Assembly (NCBI GenBank): GCA_023014365.1
Contig: JAEBUN010000010.1
Coordinates: forward strand, 1,116,001-1,180,000
Reading direction: 5' to 3'
DNA: 64,000 bases
DNA from: Lepiota brunneoincarnata
Lineage: Eukaryota > Basidiomycota > Agaricomycetes > Agaricales > Agaricaceae
The notes beneath the pieces were generated by a model that searched no databases, had not been told where the DNA came from, and was given only the letters and a program-made list of their open reading frames with translations. Shown one piece after another: positions 40,488 through 48,446 of the stretch (the stretch's first letter is position 1; each line of letters starts with the position of its first letter). The position numbers were made by a program, and so were the translations under genes.

Positions 40488-40701
40488 AGAGATGGACAAA
40501 ACCCTTCCAATAACCTTAAATGATTGTTTAATTCACTGACTTCCCAAAATGGCATATGACATAATGATATTTGGTAGGATGATATATGAGTTATATAAGT
40601 ACTCCCAATTAAAATATGAAGGTTTCATCTTTTGTAGGTGGGCAGTTATTAACATATTTATTGAAGTATAAAAATCATTGGAAGGTTTTTGTCCCTTACT
40701 G
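40488..40701. repeat. Inner Tc1 right terminal inverted repeat
   Basis: Reverse complement of 39136-39346 with few differences, again with the GACAAAACCCTTCC motif near the inner edge and its inverse at the outer edge. Confidence 0.85.
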
Positions 40702-40709
40702 TATATCAA

Positions 40710-40886
40710 GAGTTCCAAAACCTTGCCAATGTATGATAAATATTGTTTAATTCATTGACTTCCAAATATAGAATATTATGTAATTATTACTAGATCAATT
40801 AGTAGGTAAGATATAGGGGTATATCTAGAGCTATTCAAGAAGTAGCTGAGACTTGGAGAATATTGGAAAGGTTTTGGCAGCTACTG
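40710..40886. repeat. Outer Tc1 right terminal inverted repeat
   Basis: This is the reverse complement of the left repeat with scattered transitions and a roughly 30-bp deletion relative to it. It runs from just beyond the nested insertion to the terminal TA. Confidence 0.8.
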
Positions 40887-41001
40887 TACTTCTGTTGCAT
40901 GTAGTGGGTTCTGTTCTATATGTTAGTGAAGTTCTGTAATTTTTACATGTGAGTTGGGGGTGTAGTGAATATTTCAAAACAATCAATCTAAAACAGGGTC
41001 C

Positions 41002-41699
41002 TGTTATGATCCGTGCTCCTTCTGTATCCGAGGATAACTGGAGACGGCCTTCAATCACTCTACAAGGTGTCCGAGACGGTTGGCCTTATAGAGCTTAGTG
41101 GATCGCGCTCAATGAGATAACGAGGGAAGACGCCAAGTTAAGGCAGAGAGGTAAACGACCACTGTTAACAAGATTAAAGCTTGAGGCTTTAATCTCTACT
41201 TGTACAGGCCTTATATACCTATGAGATGCTATATACTCGTTATAGGTTACTTGGCTGTTCTACTGGTCGTGCGCAGTCCTGACCATGATGCACATCCTGG
41301 CTGATGGCATCCTAGCGTTATTTATATTACAATGAGTCAGTACTCTTGCTACTGCTGTGCGATGTTCCATCGCTTTCCTCTGACTCATAATCTCCTTCTC
41401 CCGATTGTATCTCCATGGAGTCTTCTCCATTCTCGCTCTCCATTCTCTCGGTGCTTCCATCCGTATCGGAGGTTGGATCGGTTGATCCATGGTTCTCTTC
41501 CTCGTCCTCGGGGTATTCCAATATATCCTCCAAGGTTATCTCCATTCCTGCTTCTCTCGCCAGGTCCTGCATGGCGGTGTAGTATTCCCCTTCCTCGTCT
41601 TCGTATTCTTGTGCTCGCAGTTGGTCTGTAGTCTCCTGTACCCATCTTGTAAAGTCGAACAGTAATTCTTGTTCCTCCCGGTCTGGACTGTTCATAACA
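41002..41699 (-). repeat. Element 1 3' LTR
   Basis: 698 bp, identical to the 5' LTR apart from one base. A 494-codon frame from the internal region continues into its U3 and stops at 41327. Confidence 0.95.
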
Positions 41700-42811
41700 T
41701 TATCCCCTTCGTAAGGTCTGATGTCCTCATCAGACATATCCTCAGTATAGTCCGACAGGCTCTCCTGTAATGTTTGATTCGGCGATGGGGTCCCAGTCGA
41801 AGTATGGGTCGGGTTCTGGGGAGTCGCTTCGGTAGCTTGGTGGTCTGGGGATGGCGGGTCTTGGGTGAGGTCGATGACGATGGGTTCTCTGGAGTGAATG
41901 GTGGCGGGTGTGCCGAAGGATCGATTCAGGAAGTCGGTGGCTTCCACTAGCAGATGTGGTGGTGGCGTTGGTGGTCGGAATGACGACGGGGGCATTTTGA
42001 ATTCGGGTGCGGAGGGGTCTGGCTGAAGCGGGGCGCTGCTCGGTGCTTGCAACAATGTGTCGAATATTGTTGTTTGTGGTTTCGCGTGTGAGGGATCGAG
42101 CTCTGCTTGGTATTCCTCTTGGGCGGCGATACAGGCCAGGTACCATACTTGCGGGTTGATGCTGGTAAGGGTTTCTCTCGCAGTGCTTCTCGTAATGGCC
42201 TGGGGCAATCTTTCGACAATATCGACATTGGTAGCGCGGGCATCCTGCTTTGATATGGCCGAATCGACGGCAGCAATTGCAGCAAGTTCGGGTGGTGGAT
42301 AGGTGAGTGGTGGTAGTCCCGATGGGGGCGTCATTAGAAGCAGATATAGCTTGTACAACACTTGATGGTTGGTTACTCGTATCCACCATGGGAGGGTTGG
42401 AAGGTTGGGTGGCGGTCCCGATAGGTAGGATAGGGCGGTCCTGACTTCCGCTTCCATTGCTCGGGCTTGGGATCGGACTCTCGAACGGGAATTCGGTGAG
42501 AGCGGTTGATAGCATGGCAGAAATGGTATTGCGGTCCTGTTCCTCTGTTGCGTTAGAAAGAATAGTGGCGCATAGTTTTTCGAATTCTGTTGCTCGGTCG
42601 TGGACGAGGCGCTTGTGATACAGAAGAGCAGTAAATGTCTTCCAGCAGGTGTCGACCAGGGGTACCATCGCTGGACTGCGTTTAAGACGGGTTCCGGTAA
42701 TATGAAAGGGAACTTCGTGTAGAAGGATGGATCGTATCTCGGGTTGGTTGGAGGGAAGGAAGGTATGCCGGATGATATAAGGACTGTTGGTCCTGTCTGG
42801 TTGGTCGTCAA
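41327..42811 (-). CDS. Element 1 ORF3b, acidic frame running into the 3' LTR
   Basis: A 494-codon frame on the same strand, overlapping ORF3a by 1070 bp in another frame. Its 3' half looks like real protein: QVWYLACIAAQEEYQAELDP, FDTLLQAPSSAP, a SUMO-interaction-like REPIVIDLTQDPPSPD, then a strongly acidic tail (EDEEGEYY, YPEDEEENHG, SENGEDSMEIQSGEGDYESE) that lies in the LTR U3. A plausible model is ORF3a through its knuckles, changing frame near 42130-42190 into this frame. The N-terminal half may be a shadow. Confidence 0.5.
   Translation of the reverse strand: MTTNQTGPTVLISSGIPSFPPTNPRYDPSFYTKFPFILPEPVLNAVQRWYPWSTPAGRHLLLFCITSASSTTEQQNSKNYAPLFFLTQQRNRTAIPFLPCYQPLSPNSRSRVRSQARAMEAEVRTALSYLSGPPPNLPTLPWWIRVTNHQVLYKLYLLLMTPPSGLPPLTYPPPELAAIAAVDSAISKQDARATNVDIVERLPQAITRSTARETLTSINPQVWYLACIAAQEEYQAELDPSHAKPQTTIFDTLLQAPSSAPLQPDPSAPEFKMPPSSFRPPTPPPHLLVEATDFLNRSFGTPATIHSREPIVIDLTQDPPSPDHQATEATPQNPTHTSTGTPSPNQTLQESLSDYTEDMSDEDIRPYEGDNVMNSPDREEQELLFDFTRWVQETTDQLRAQEYEDEEGEYYTAMQDLAREAGMEITLEDILEYPEDEEENHGSTDPTSDTDGSTERMESENGEDSMEIQSGEGDYESEESDGTSHSSSKSTDSL
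41700..41710 (-). promoter_or_regulatory. Element 1 3' polypurine tract
   Basis: Element-sense GAAGGGGATAA directly precedes the 3' LTR. It is preceded by CTTAC; the whole 17-nt string CTTACGAAGGGGATAAT recurs in pol at 43913-43929. Confidence 0.85.
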
Positions 42812-42956
42812 CGGTATTGGTGGCAGGGTTAGGTTGGCTATTTCCTTCGACGCGGTTCACCAGGGATATGATTCTTTCCCGGATGAGAAGGCGTCCATCG
42901 TTGTCTGGCTCTGGGAGGTCTGGAGTGGTTGTTCGAGTGTTGGGTGGTTGGGTCAT
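41742..42956 (-). CDS. Element 1 ORF3a, zinc-knuckle protein of unknown role
   Basis: A 404-codon frame after pol, overlapping its last 119 nt. It starts MTQPPNTRTTTPDLPEPDND, has a helical block (VDTCWKTFTALLYHKRLVHD, EFEKLCATILSN), then two zinc-knuckle-like motifs: CNCCRRFGHIKAGC (CX2CX4HX4C) and CRYCRKIAPGHYEKHC (CX2CX6HX4C). The last 150 residues are basic and low-complexity and may be out of the true frame. Known gypsy elements do not usually need a gene here. Nucleic-acid binding is inferred from the knuckles. Confidence 0.6.
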   Translation of the reverse strand: MTQPPNTRTTTPDLPEPDNDGRLLIRERIISLVNRVEGNSQPNPATNTVDDQPDRTNSPYIIRHTFLPSNQPEIRSILLHEVPFHITGTRLKRSPAMVPLVDTCWKTFTALLYHKRLVHDRATEFEKLCATILSNATEEQDRNTISAMLSTALTEFPFESPIPSPSNGSGSQDRPILPIGTATQPSNPPMVDTSNQPSSVVQAISASNDAPIGTTTTHLSTTRTCCNCCRRFGHIKAGCPRYQCRYCRKIAPGHYEKHCERNPYQHQPASMVPGLYRRPRGIPSRARSLTRETTNNNIRHIVASTEQRPASARPLRTRIQNAPVVIPTTNATTTSASGSHRLPESILRHTRHHSLQRTHRHRPHPRPAIPRPPSYRSDSPEPDPYFDWDPIAESNITGEPVGLY

Positions 42957-45900
42957 TGGTGGGGTTGTCTAATTTGTGGGCCCTTTTATATTCTTCAATG
43001 ACTTCCTTGGCGTTCTCCAGGTTTGCTTCTGGCTCCCAGGAATCCTCGGTGGGAAGGTATCCTTTCCATCTGACTAGGAATTGGTACTTGTTCCGGAATT
43101 TTCTGTGGCGCAGTATTGACTCGACCTCGTATTCTTCTTCTCCATTTACAAGGTCGGGTGGTGGGGCTGTGTCGTATTCCCCATGTGTGTCGTTCTCTTC
43201 TGCAGGCATTAGGAGGCTCGCATGAAACTTGTTGTGGATCTTCCATTTGATGGGTAATTTTAGTTCGTAGGTAACAGGTCCGAGTTTTCTTGTTATGGTG
43301 AAGGGACCTTCTCGGCGTTGGGCCAGTTTCTTTGAGGCGTACTGAATTGGGAGGTTGCGGTTGTCGAGCCAAACCTTCTGTCCCATTTTTAGATTGATAT
43401 CTGGCCGGTTATATCTTGCAGCCATTTTTAGTCTGGCTTGTTCATGCGCAGCTTGGGCTTCTTGGCGTATCTTGGCAAGATATTTAAACTTCTCTCCTAT
43501 TGCTGGAATGTTCGTTGGCTCCTCGGAGGTCGGAAATCCTTTGGGGCTTGATCCATAGAGGAGTTCAAATGGGGTATGTTGGTGTTCGGCATGTGTTTTC
43601 GAGTTGTGGACATATTCCAGGAGTGGGAGTGCCTTTACCCATTTGTTCGGGTTCGATGAGCAATAGATGCCAAGGTAGAGTTCTATTTCTTGATTGAATC
43701 GCTCTGTTTGTCCGTCTGTCTGGGGGTGGTAGGCGGTAGAGAGTGCTTGTTCGATTCCGAGTTGTTTGTAGAATTCTTTCATGGATTTGGCAGCGAATCT
43801 GGGGTCGCGATCACTGAGAACTTTCTCGGGAAGGCCAAATCTAGAGAATAGCCGTTTGATAAGAATTTCGGCGATCTTGTCCGCGTTGGTGGTTTTCGCA
43901 GTAGGTTCTAGAATTATCCCCTTCGTAAGCTGGTCGACCACGACCAGTATAGAATCATGGGGTCCGTCCGGGGGTAGGTCTGTGATGAGATCCATTGAGA
44001 TGTTCGAGAATGGACGGGTAGAACGGGGTCCAGGGATAGGTTGAAGCGGTGGTTTTAGGGGGTGGCGATTGATCTTGTATTGTTGGCAAGCACCACATCC
44101 TTTGACGTAGTTTTTGACAAATGATCGCATCCCGGGCCAGTAGGCGTATTTCTGGAGTTTTCTAGTTGTTTCTGCGATTCCAGGGTGTCCTGCGGTGGGT
44201 GAGTCGTGTACTCTTTGCAGTAAGCGGCGTCTGAGGTGTAGATCTTGTGGTATAAATAGTTTTCCTTGAACACGTGGGTGTCCTGAGTCATCTTCTTGGG
44301 CGATGTCGGTCTGTTTCTTTTTCTTCCACAGCTCTTTTATTTCCTGTTTAGTATTTTCGTCGATAATATGGATATGTTGTGGCTGTTTTGAGGTGAAGAA
44401 TTTGTCAGGGAGTGCAACGACCTGTTTGTTGTCTTTTGTCTTGGGTTCATGATCGGGTCGTCTGGAAAGGGCATCTGCTGGTCCATTTTTCTTTCCAGGG
44501 ATATGTCGGATTTCGATGTCAAATCGCTGCATGTAGGCAATCCATCGGGCTTGTCTTCTGCTGAGGTCTTCAGGTTTTCTCCAGCGGCGAAGGTTGTCGT
44601 GGTCTGACCATACGATGGTCTTGTGTGATGATCCTTCTATGTGGTGGCGCCATTCTTTGAGTGCTCGGATAATGGCGAAGAGTTCCTGTTCGGAACAATG
44701 ATAGTTGCGTTCGGCTGGTGAGAATCCTTTTGAGAAGTATGCGACTGGGTGTTTAACTCCATTGTTGTCGCGTTGAAGTAGGACTGCTCCTGATGCAAAT
44801 AGTGATGCGTCGCATTCGATTTCGAAGGGTTTGTCTCGGTCGGGGACCATTAATACCGGTTCGCTCTGGAATTTTCTCTTGAGGGTATCGAAGGCGTTCT
44901 GGCATTCTTCTGTCCATTCGAATTTGTCGCGTGGGGTAGTTGGTGTTGGCCATTCAGCGATGCCTTTGAGCTTTGCTGGGTCCATCGAAACTGAGTCGGG
45001 AGTGATAATAACTCCTAGATATTCAAGTCGTTGTCGTTCGAATTCGCATTTCTCGGTCTTGAGGTATAGATCGTTGTCCTTGAGTATCTTGAGTACTTCT
45101 CTTGTGAGGCGTCGGAGTTCTTGTTTTGTTTTTGCGTGGATGAGGATGTCGTCCATATAAACGATTACTCCTCCATTGTCGATGAGTTTTCGAAATAATG
45201 AGTCCATCATGGTTTGGAATGTTGCTGGGGAGTTACACATTCCGAAGAACATAACCGTGGGTTCGAATAATCCTCGGGGTGTCCTGAAGGCTCCTTTCCA
45301 TTCATCTCCTTTGCGTATGCGGATGTTGTTGTATCCTGCTCGTACGTCGAGTTTGGTAAAGTACTTTGATCCTCGGAGTTTGTCGAGAATATGAGAGATG
45401 AGGGGGAGGTTGTACGCATTTTTGACGGTATGCTCGTTGAGGTACCTGTAGTCTTGACAGGGGCGTAGTTTTCCATCTTTCTTTCCTACGAAGAAGAAAG
45501 GTGATGCCATTGGCGATTCGGATGGTCGAATGTATCCCTTTTGAAGGTTTTCTTCTAGGAACGTGTCGAGTTCCTTTTCTTCATTGAGGGAGAGTCGGTA
45601 GGACTTCATGGCAATTGGTTTGAATGATTCCTTGAGTTCAATTTTGTGATCCCATGGTCGTTGTGGGGGGAATCGTTCGGCTTGTTTCTTGCTAAATACT
45701 GGAAGGTATTCGTGGAATTCCGTAGGTACGACTTTTCTTGGGTCGTCGTTTTTCTTTTCTCCGTGTTGTACGGCGAGGAATTGTGATGCGGAGGCTTTGA
45801 AGTTGATTTCTTTGAAGCTTGTGGGCTCTAGGGTGGAGATGTGGTTGAGTTGGTCGTTGTAGATCCAATCAGGTTCCATGGATTGGATGAGTTCTTGGAA

Positions 45901-46233
45901 TATAGTGTTGTCCCAACGTTCGTTTCTCCAGCGTAGTTGTTTGGCATCCCAGTCGATGTCTGGGTTGTGTTCTGCAAGCCAAGGGAATCCAAGGATGAGT
46001 CTTGGGCTTCCGAGGGAGACTACTTTTGGTTTGATCTCCATATTCTTCCCGTTAACCGTTAGGTTGAGGGTCGTGTAGTGGGTGGCTGTTCCATTTTCGT
46101 TAACAGATCCATCGGCATTTCGTACTTCGATGGGTCGATCGAGGGGTGTTGTTTTGAATGAGTGTTGTTTGACCATTCCGGGGTCGATGAAGTTTCCTGC
46201 TGCTCCTGAGTCGAGTAGGGCGAGTAGTTCCAC
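42838..46233 (-). CDS. pol: Element 1 Pol polyprotein (PR-RT-RNaseH-IN-chromodomain)
   Basis: The frame is uninterrupted over 1131 codons. It holds an aspartic protease (LLALLDSGAAGNFID), reverse transcriptase (SPMASPFFFVGKKDGKLRPC, LDVRAGYNN, YMDDILIH), RNase H (DASLFASGAVL, SEQELFAI, WSDHDNL), integrase with an HHCC zinc site (HDSPTAGHPG...CGACQQYK) and core acids (SMDLITDLP, SDRDPRF, PQTDGQTERFNQEIE), and a C-terminal chromodomain (EYEVESILRHRKF, FLVRWKGY, SWEPEANL). These define a chromovirus. The frame stays open upstream of the listed start to the end of gag in the -1 frame, so Gag-Pol is probably made by frameshift. Confidence 0.93.
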   Translation of the reverse strand: MELLALLDSGAAGNFIDPGMVKQHSFKTTPLDRPIEVRNADGSVNENGTATHYTTLNLTVNGKNMEIKPKVVSLGSPRLILGFPWLAEHNPDIDWDAKQLRWRNERWDNTIFQELIQSMEPDWIYNDQLNHISTLEPTSFKEINFKASASQFLAVQHGEKKNDDPRKVVPTEFHEYLPVFSKKQAERFPPQRPWDHKIELKESFKPIAMKSYRLSLNEEKELDTFLEENLQKGYIRPSESPMASPFFFVGKKDGKLRPCQDYRYLNEHTVKNAYNLPLISHILDKLRGSKYFTKLDVRAGYNNIRIRKGDEWKGAFRTPRGLFEPTVMFFGMCNSPATFQTMMDSLFRKLIDNGGVIVYMDDILIHAKTKQELRRLTREVLKILKDNDLYLKTEKCEFERQRLEYLGVIITPDSVSMDPAKLKGIAEWPTPTTPRDKFEWTEECQNAFDTLKRKFQSEPVLMVPDRDKPFEIECDASLFASGAVLLQRDNNGVKHPVAYFSKGFSPAERNYHCSEQELFAIIRALKEWRHHIEGSSHKTIVWSDHDNLRRWRKPEDLSRRQARWIAYMQRFDIEIRHIPGKKNGPADALSRRPDHEPKTKDNKQVVALPDKFFTSKQPQHIHIIDENTKQEIKELWKKKKQTDIAQEDDSGHPRVQGKLFIPQDLHLRRRLLQRVHDSPTAGHPGIAETTRKLQKYAYWPGMRSFVKNYVKGCGACQQYKINRHPLKPPLQPIPGPRSTRPFSNISMDLITDLPPDGPHDSILVVVDQLTKGIILEPTAKTTNADKIAEILIKRLFSRFGLPEKVLSDRDPRFAAKSMKEFYKQLGIEQALSTAYHPQTDGQTERFNQEIELYLGIYCSSNPNKWVKALPLLEYVHNSKTHAEHQHTPFELLYGSSPKGFPTSEEPTNIPAIGEKFKYLAKIRQEAQAAHEQARLKMAARYNRPDINLKMGQKVWLDNRNLPIQYASKKLAQRREGPFTITRKLGPVTYELKLPIKWKIHNKFHASLLMPAEENDTHGEYDTAPPPDLVNGEEEYEVESILRHRKFRNKYQFLVRWKGYLPTEDSWEPEANLENAKEVIEEYKRAHKLDNPTNDPTTQHSNNHSRPPRARQRWTPSHPGKNHIPGEPRRRK
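43913..43929 (-). promoter_or_regulatory. Element 1 internal (central) polypurine tract copy
   Basis: An exact 17-nt copy of the 3' PPT region (CTTACGAAGGGGATAAT in element sense) within the integrase coding sequence, where it encodes LTKGI. It may prime a second plus strand. Confidence 0.65.
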
Positions 46234-46394
46234 GCTTTCGGGTCCTTCCTTAGTGAACTTGTGTTTTCGGATTCGACAGGGTAGATGTATTACACGTGCT
46301 GACGATTCCTGTAACTTTACAACATTAATATCATTTTGTGAATAGGAAAGGGAAGGAGGTCTTTGTGGAGGGCTAGACGTGGTGGCTAGTCTCC

Positions 46395-48256
46395 TTAGGC
46401 AAAATCCTTAACCAGAGGGGCATCTGGGTGGTTGGATTCATTTGCAAAATGTTCGTAGATGTCCTCGACTTCTTCGTCGGTTGCATCTTCTAGTATGTTG
46501 TATAGCGAGTTCTTTTTCCTGTAGCTTGCTTGTCTTCTTCTGGATATCGCATTTGACCGGTTTCTGGCATCCAAATTGCGGGGTAATTCGGATCGGCGAT
46601 ATATTGTCTTCTTGGTGGGGCATTCGCGGGCGAAGTGTCCAGTCTTGCGGCAGTTGAAGCATCTCCTTTCTTTGAGATCCTTTCTTTGGGCGTCCGTGAG
46701 GATTGCATTGAGGGCTTCGCGGGTGCGTTCTTGTACCAACTGGTGGAGTCTGTCTTCTTCGGTCTCCTCGTCTTCATCAGCTTCCTCGGCGAGTAGATCT
46801 GGCTCGTCCTCAAAGTCGAGGTTGTAGACTGCTTCGGCGAGTTGGTCAATATCCATTGCGTTAGGGTCTGTTGCTTGATAGGGCAGTGGGACACGGCGCG
46901 TAAAAGCATTTCTTTTCCCTTTAAATGGGCGAGTGCGCGAAGTCGTTGGAAACGAGGGAGTTCCTCGAGTTTGCATATAGTCGCGTTGAGTTTGTAGTAT
47001 CTGATATGCTGTTCGAGCTTGCTTGAACCAGTCGCTGAGTTTGTTTCCTGGATTGAGGCTAATTGTCTTGATTGCGACGGGGCGATCCAGCCTGTTCTTG
47101 AAATAGTTGACCGCCGCCACTCCATCTCCAAGGTCGGCCTGATAGGCAAGTATCTGGAACTGGGATATGTAATCGTCGATATATCGTCCATTCTGTTTGA
47201 GGTGGCGGATTCTGTCCATTGCATCGGCGGGGACATTGTTTGGGGCGAAGGATGTATCGAGTCCTTCGAGAAATTTCTTTCATGTCGGAAGGGTCTGGCT
47301 TCCATCAAGTTCTTTGTTTGATTCCAAGAATGCTCCTCTCCATGTTGCGGCGGGGCCGGTGGACATATATGAAAGGGCGAATTGTATCTTGGTCTTGTCA
47401 TCGGAAAAGGCTCCTGGCTTTGCATCGATGTATAGTTGTACTGCATCCTTCCAGAGGCGGAAGTAGTCGGTCTCTCCATTAAAGGTTGGGGGTGTGTTAA
47501 TTTTTGCGGAGGAGGCCATATTGTTAATGTCAGAGGTTGTGGATTCCTCGTCGGAAGTGTGAATAGACCCGGTAGTGGGGCTAACTTCGGATGATTCGGA
47601 TTGTACAGGGGAACTGGATCGAGGCGGTGAGTGTACCGGTGATCCAAGTGGTGATGCGAGGGGTGAGAATGTTCTTGGGGGTTTCTGTTGCGAAGTGTTG
47701 TCGCTAGTTCTTGTACTTGTTGAGGGTTGAGGACCGGAGGATGGGGTAGATGTTCTATGAATCGGCTCCCCGAGCTTTGAGCGGGTAGAGGTGGCAGTTC
47801 TTTCAGGTGGTGGTTGTTTGGGTAGGGATTGAAGAACTGATGCTGGGGGTGCTGGGTATCCTGGGTCTTCTGTTCGACGTTGGACTCTCTCGGTAGGTTG
47901 TGTAGGGTATGGTGCGGAACCAGAGGGTGAACGAGTGAGGGGTATAGGTTTTGTTTTCTTTTTAGGGTCCGTGGTGGAGGGGGTGTGAAGTCGGGTTCGG
48001 AGTCGGTTGTTGACCAGTCAGAACTGTTGGATTCTTCGTAGTCGGTGGCAAGGGGGTCGTTTCGGTTTGTAGACAGGGTGAAGAGGGAAGAAGTCGAAGG
48101 TGAAGGTGAGGGTGAATAAACAACGCTTGCGGGTGCGTTATCCCAATCGACGCTTGAAGGTGCGGATGACCTATATACAACGCTTACGGGTGCGTTATCC
48201 CAATCAACACTTAAAGGTGTGGATGACCTATCAACGCTTTCGGTGCGTCTGACCAA
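46395..48256 (-). pseudogene. gag: Element 1 gag region, one in-frame stop
   Basis: The main gag frame contains MASSAKINTPPTFNGE near 47519 and reads through a capsid-like region (DYFRLWKDAVQLYID, FALSYMSTGPAATW) to an in-frame TGA at about 47280, immediately before KKFLEGLDTSF. The same frame then continues (DRIRHLKQNGRYIDDYISQF, LDRPVAIKTISL) through an acidic stretch to a CCHC zinc knuckle (CFNCRKTGHFARECP) and stops at 46395. Upstream of the first ATG the frame stays open and protein-like (SPVHSPPRSS, TSDEESTTSD). A 588-codon frame from 48256 may provide the N-terminus through an intron or frame change. A single stop in so young an element may be recent or a base-call error. Confidence 0.75.
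48121..48250 (-). repeat. Tandem repeat in gag leader/N-terminus
   Basis: A 57-bp unit starting CAACGCTT at 48121 is repeated at 48178, with a third partial copy at 48232. In the 48256 frame it encodes repeated SVDWDNAPxSVVYRSSAPS. Imperfect 30-mers of the GCGACAAGGCG type follow at about 48300-48410 in the leader. Confidence 0.8.
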
Positions 48257-48432
48257 GGGTGCAGAGGGTATGGTGGCCTGCTCTACGGGGGTGTATCACC
48301 GGACAGCGACAAGGCGTGTCGTCAGATACGGTTGGCACTCGGATAGCGATAAAGCGTATCGTCTGCCGGTGTGGAAGGGTAGCGACAAGGCGTACCGATA
48401 CCACGGGGTGTACGATGGAGGTTGTCCAAAGG

Positions 48433-48444
48433 AAGCTTTAATCT
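48433..48444 (-). promoter_or_regulatory. Element 1 primer-binding site, self-priming type
   Basis: Two bases inside the 5' LTR, the element sense reads AGATTAAAGCTT. It does not begin with TGG, as a tRNA-primed site would. It is the exact complement of AAGCTTTAATCT in the LTR, about 28-30 bp below the TATA box, as in Tf1/sushi elements whose mRNA 5' end is the primer. Confidence 0.7.
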
Positions 48445-48446
48445 AA

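Larger units (their letters stand above)
39136..40701 (+). mobile_element. Inner Tc1-like DNA transposon nested in the outer one
   Basis: A 1566-bp element bounded by CAGGGGACAAAACCCTTCC at 39136 and its complement at 40701, with TA on both sides (39134-39135 and 40702-40703). Terminal inverted repeats of about 211 bp (39136-39346 and 40488-40701) are well preserved. It has one transposase on the plus strand. CpG is almost absent, so it is not brand-new. Its insertion into the outer element gives the relative age. Confidence 0.9.
37742..40886 (-). mobile_element. Outer Tc1-like DNA transposon, degenerate, interrupted by a nested element
   Basis: The ends are CAGTAGCTGCCAAAACCTTT at 37742 and its reverse complement ending at 40886, flanked by TA (37740-37741 and 40887-40888), as expected of Tc1/mariner. 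The terminal inverted repeats are about 180-210 bp (37742-37952 and 40710-40886). The minus strand holds a broken transposase. A second Tc1-like element (39136-40701) is inserted at a TA inside the right part. Without the insert the element is about 1.58 kb, usual for the superfamily. Confidence 0.85.

Noticed and set aside
46490..48256. A separate 588-aa protein over gag
   Set aside because: Its 3' two thirds overlap the conserved gag frame with capsid and CCHC motifs and are Pro/Gln/Ser-rich shadow; only its N-terminus may be used.
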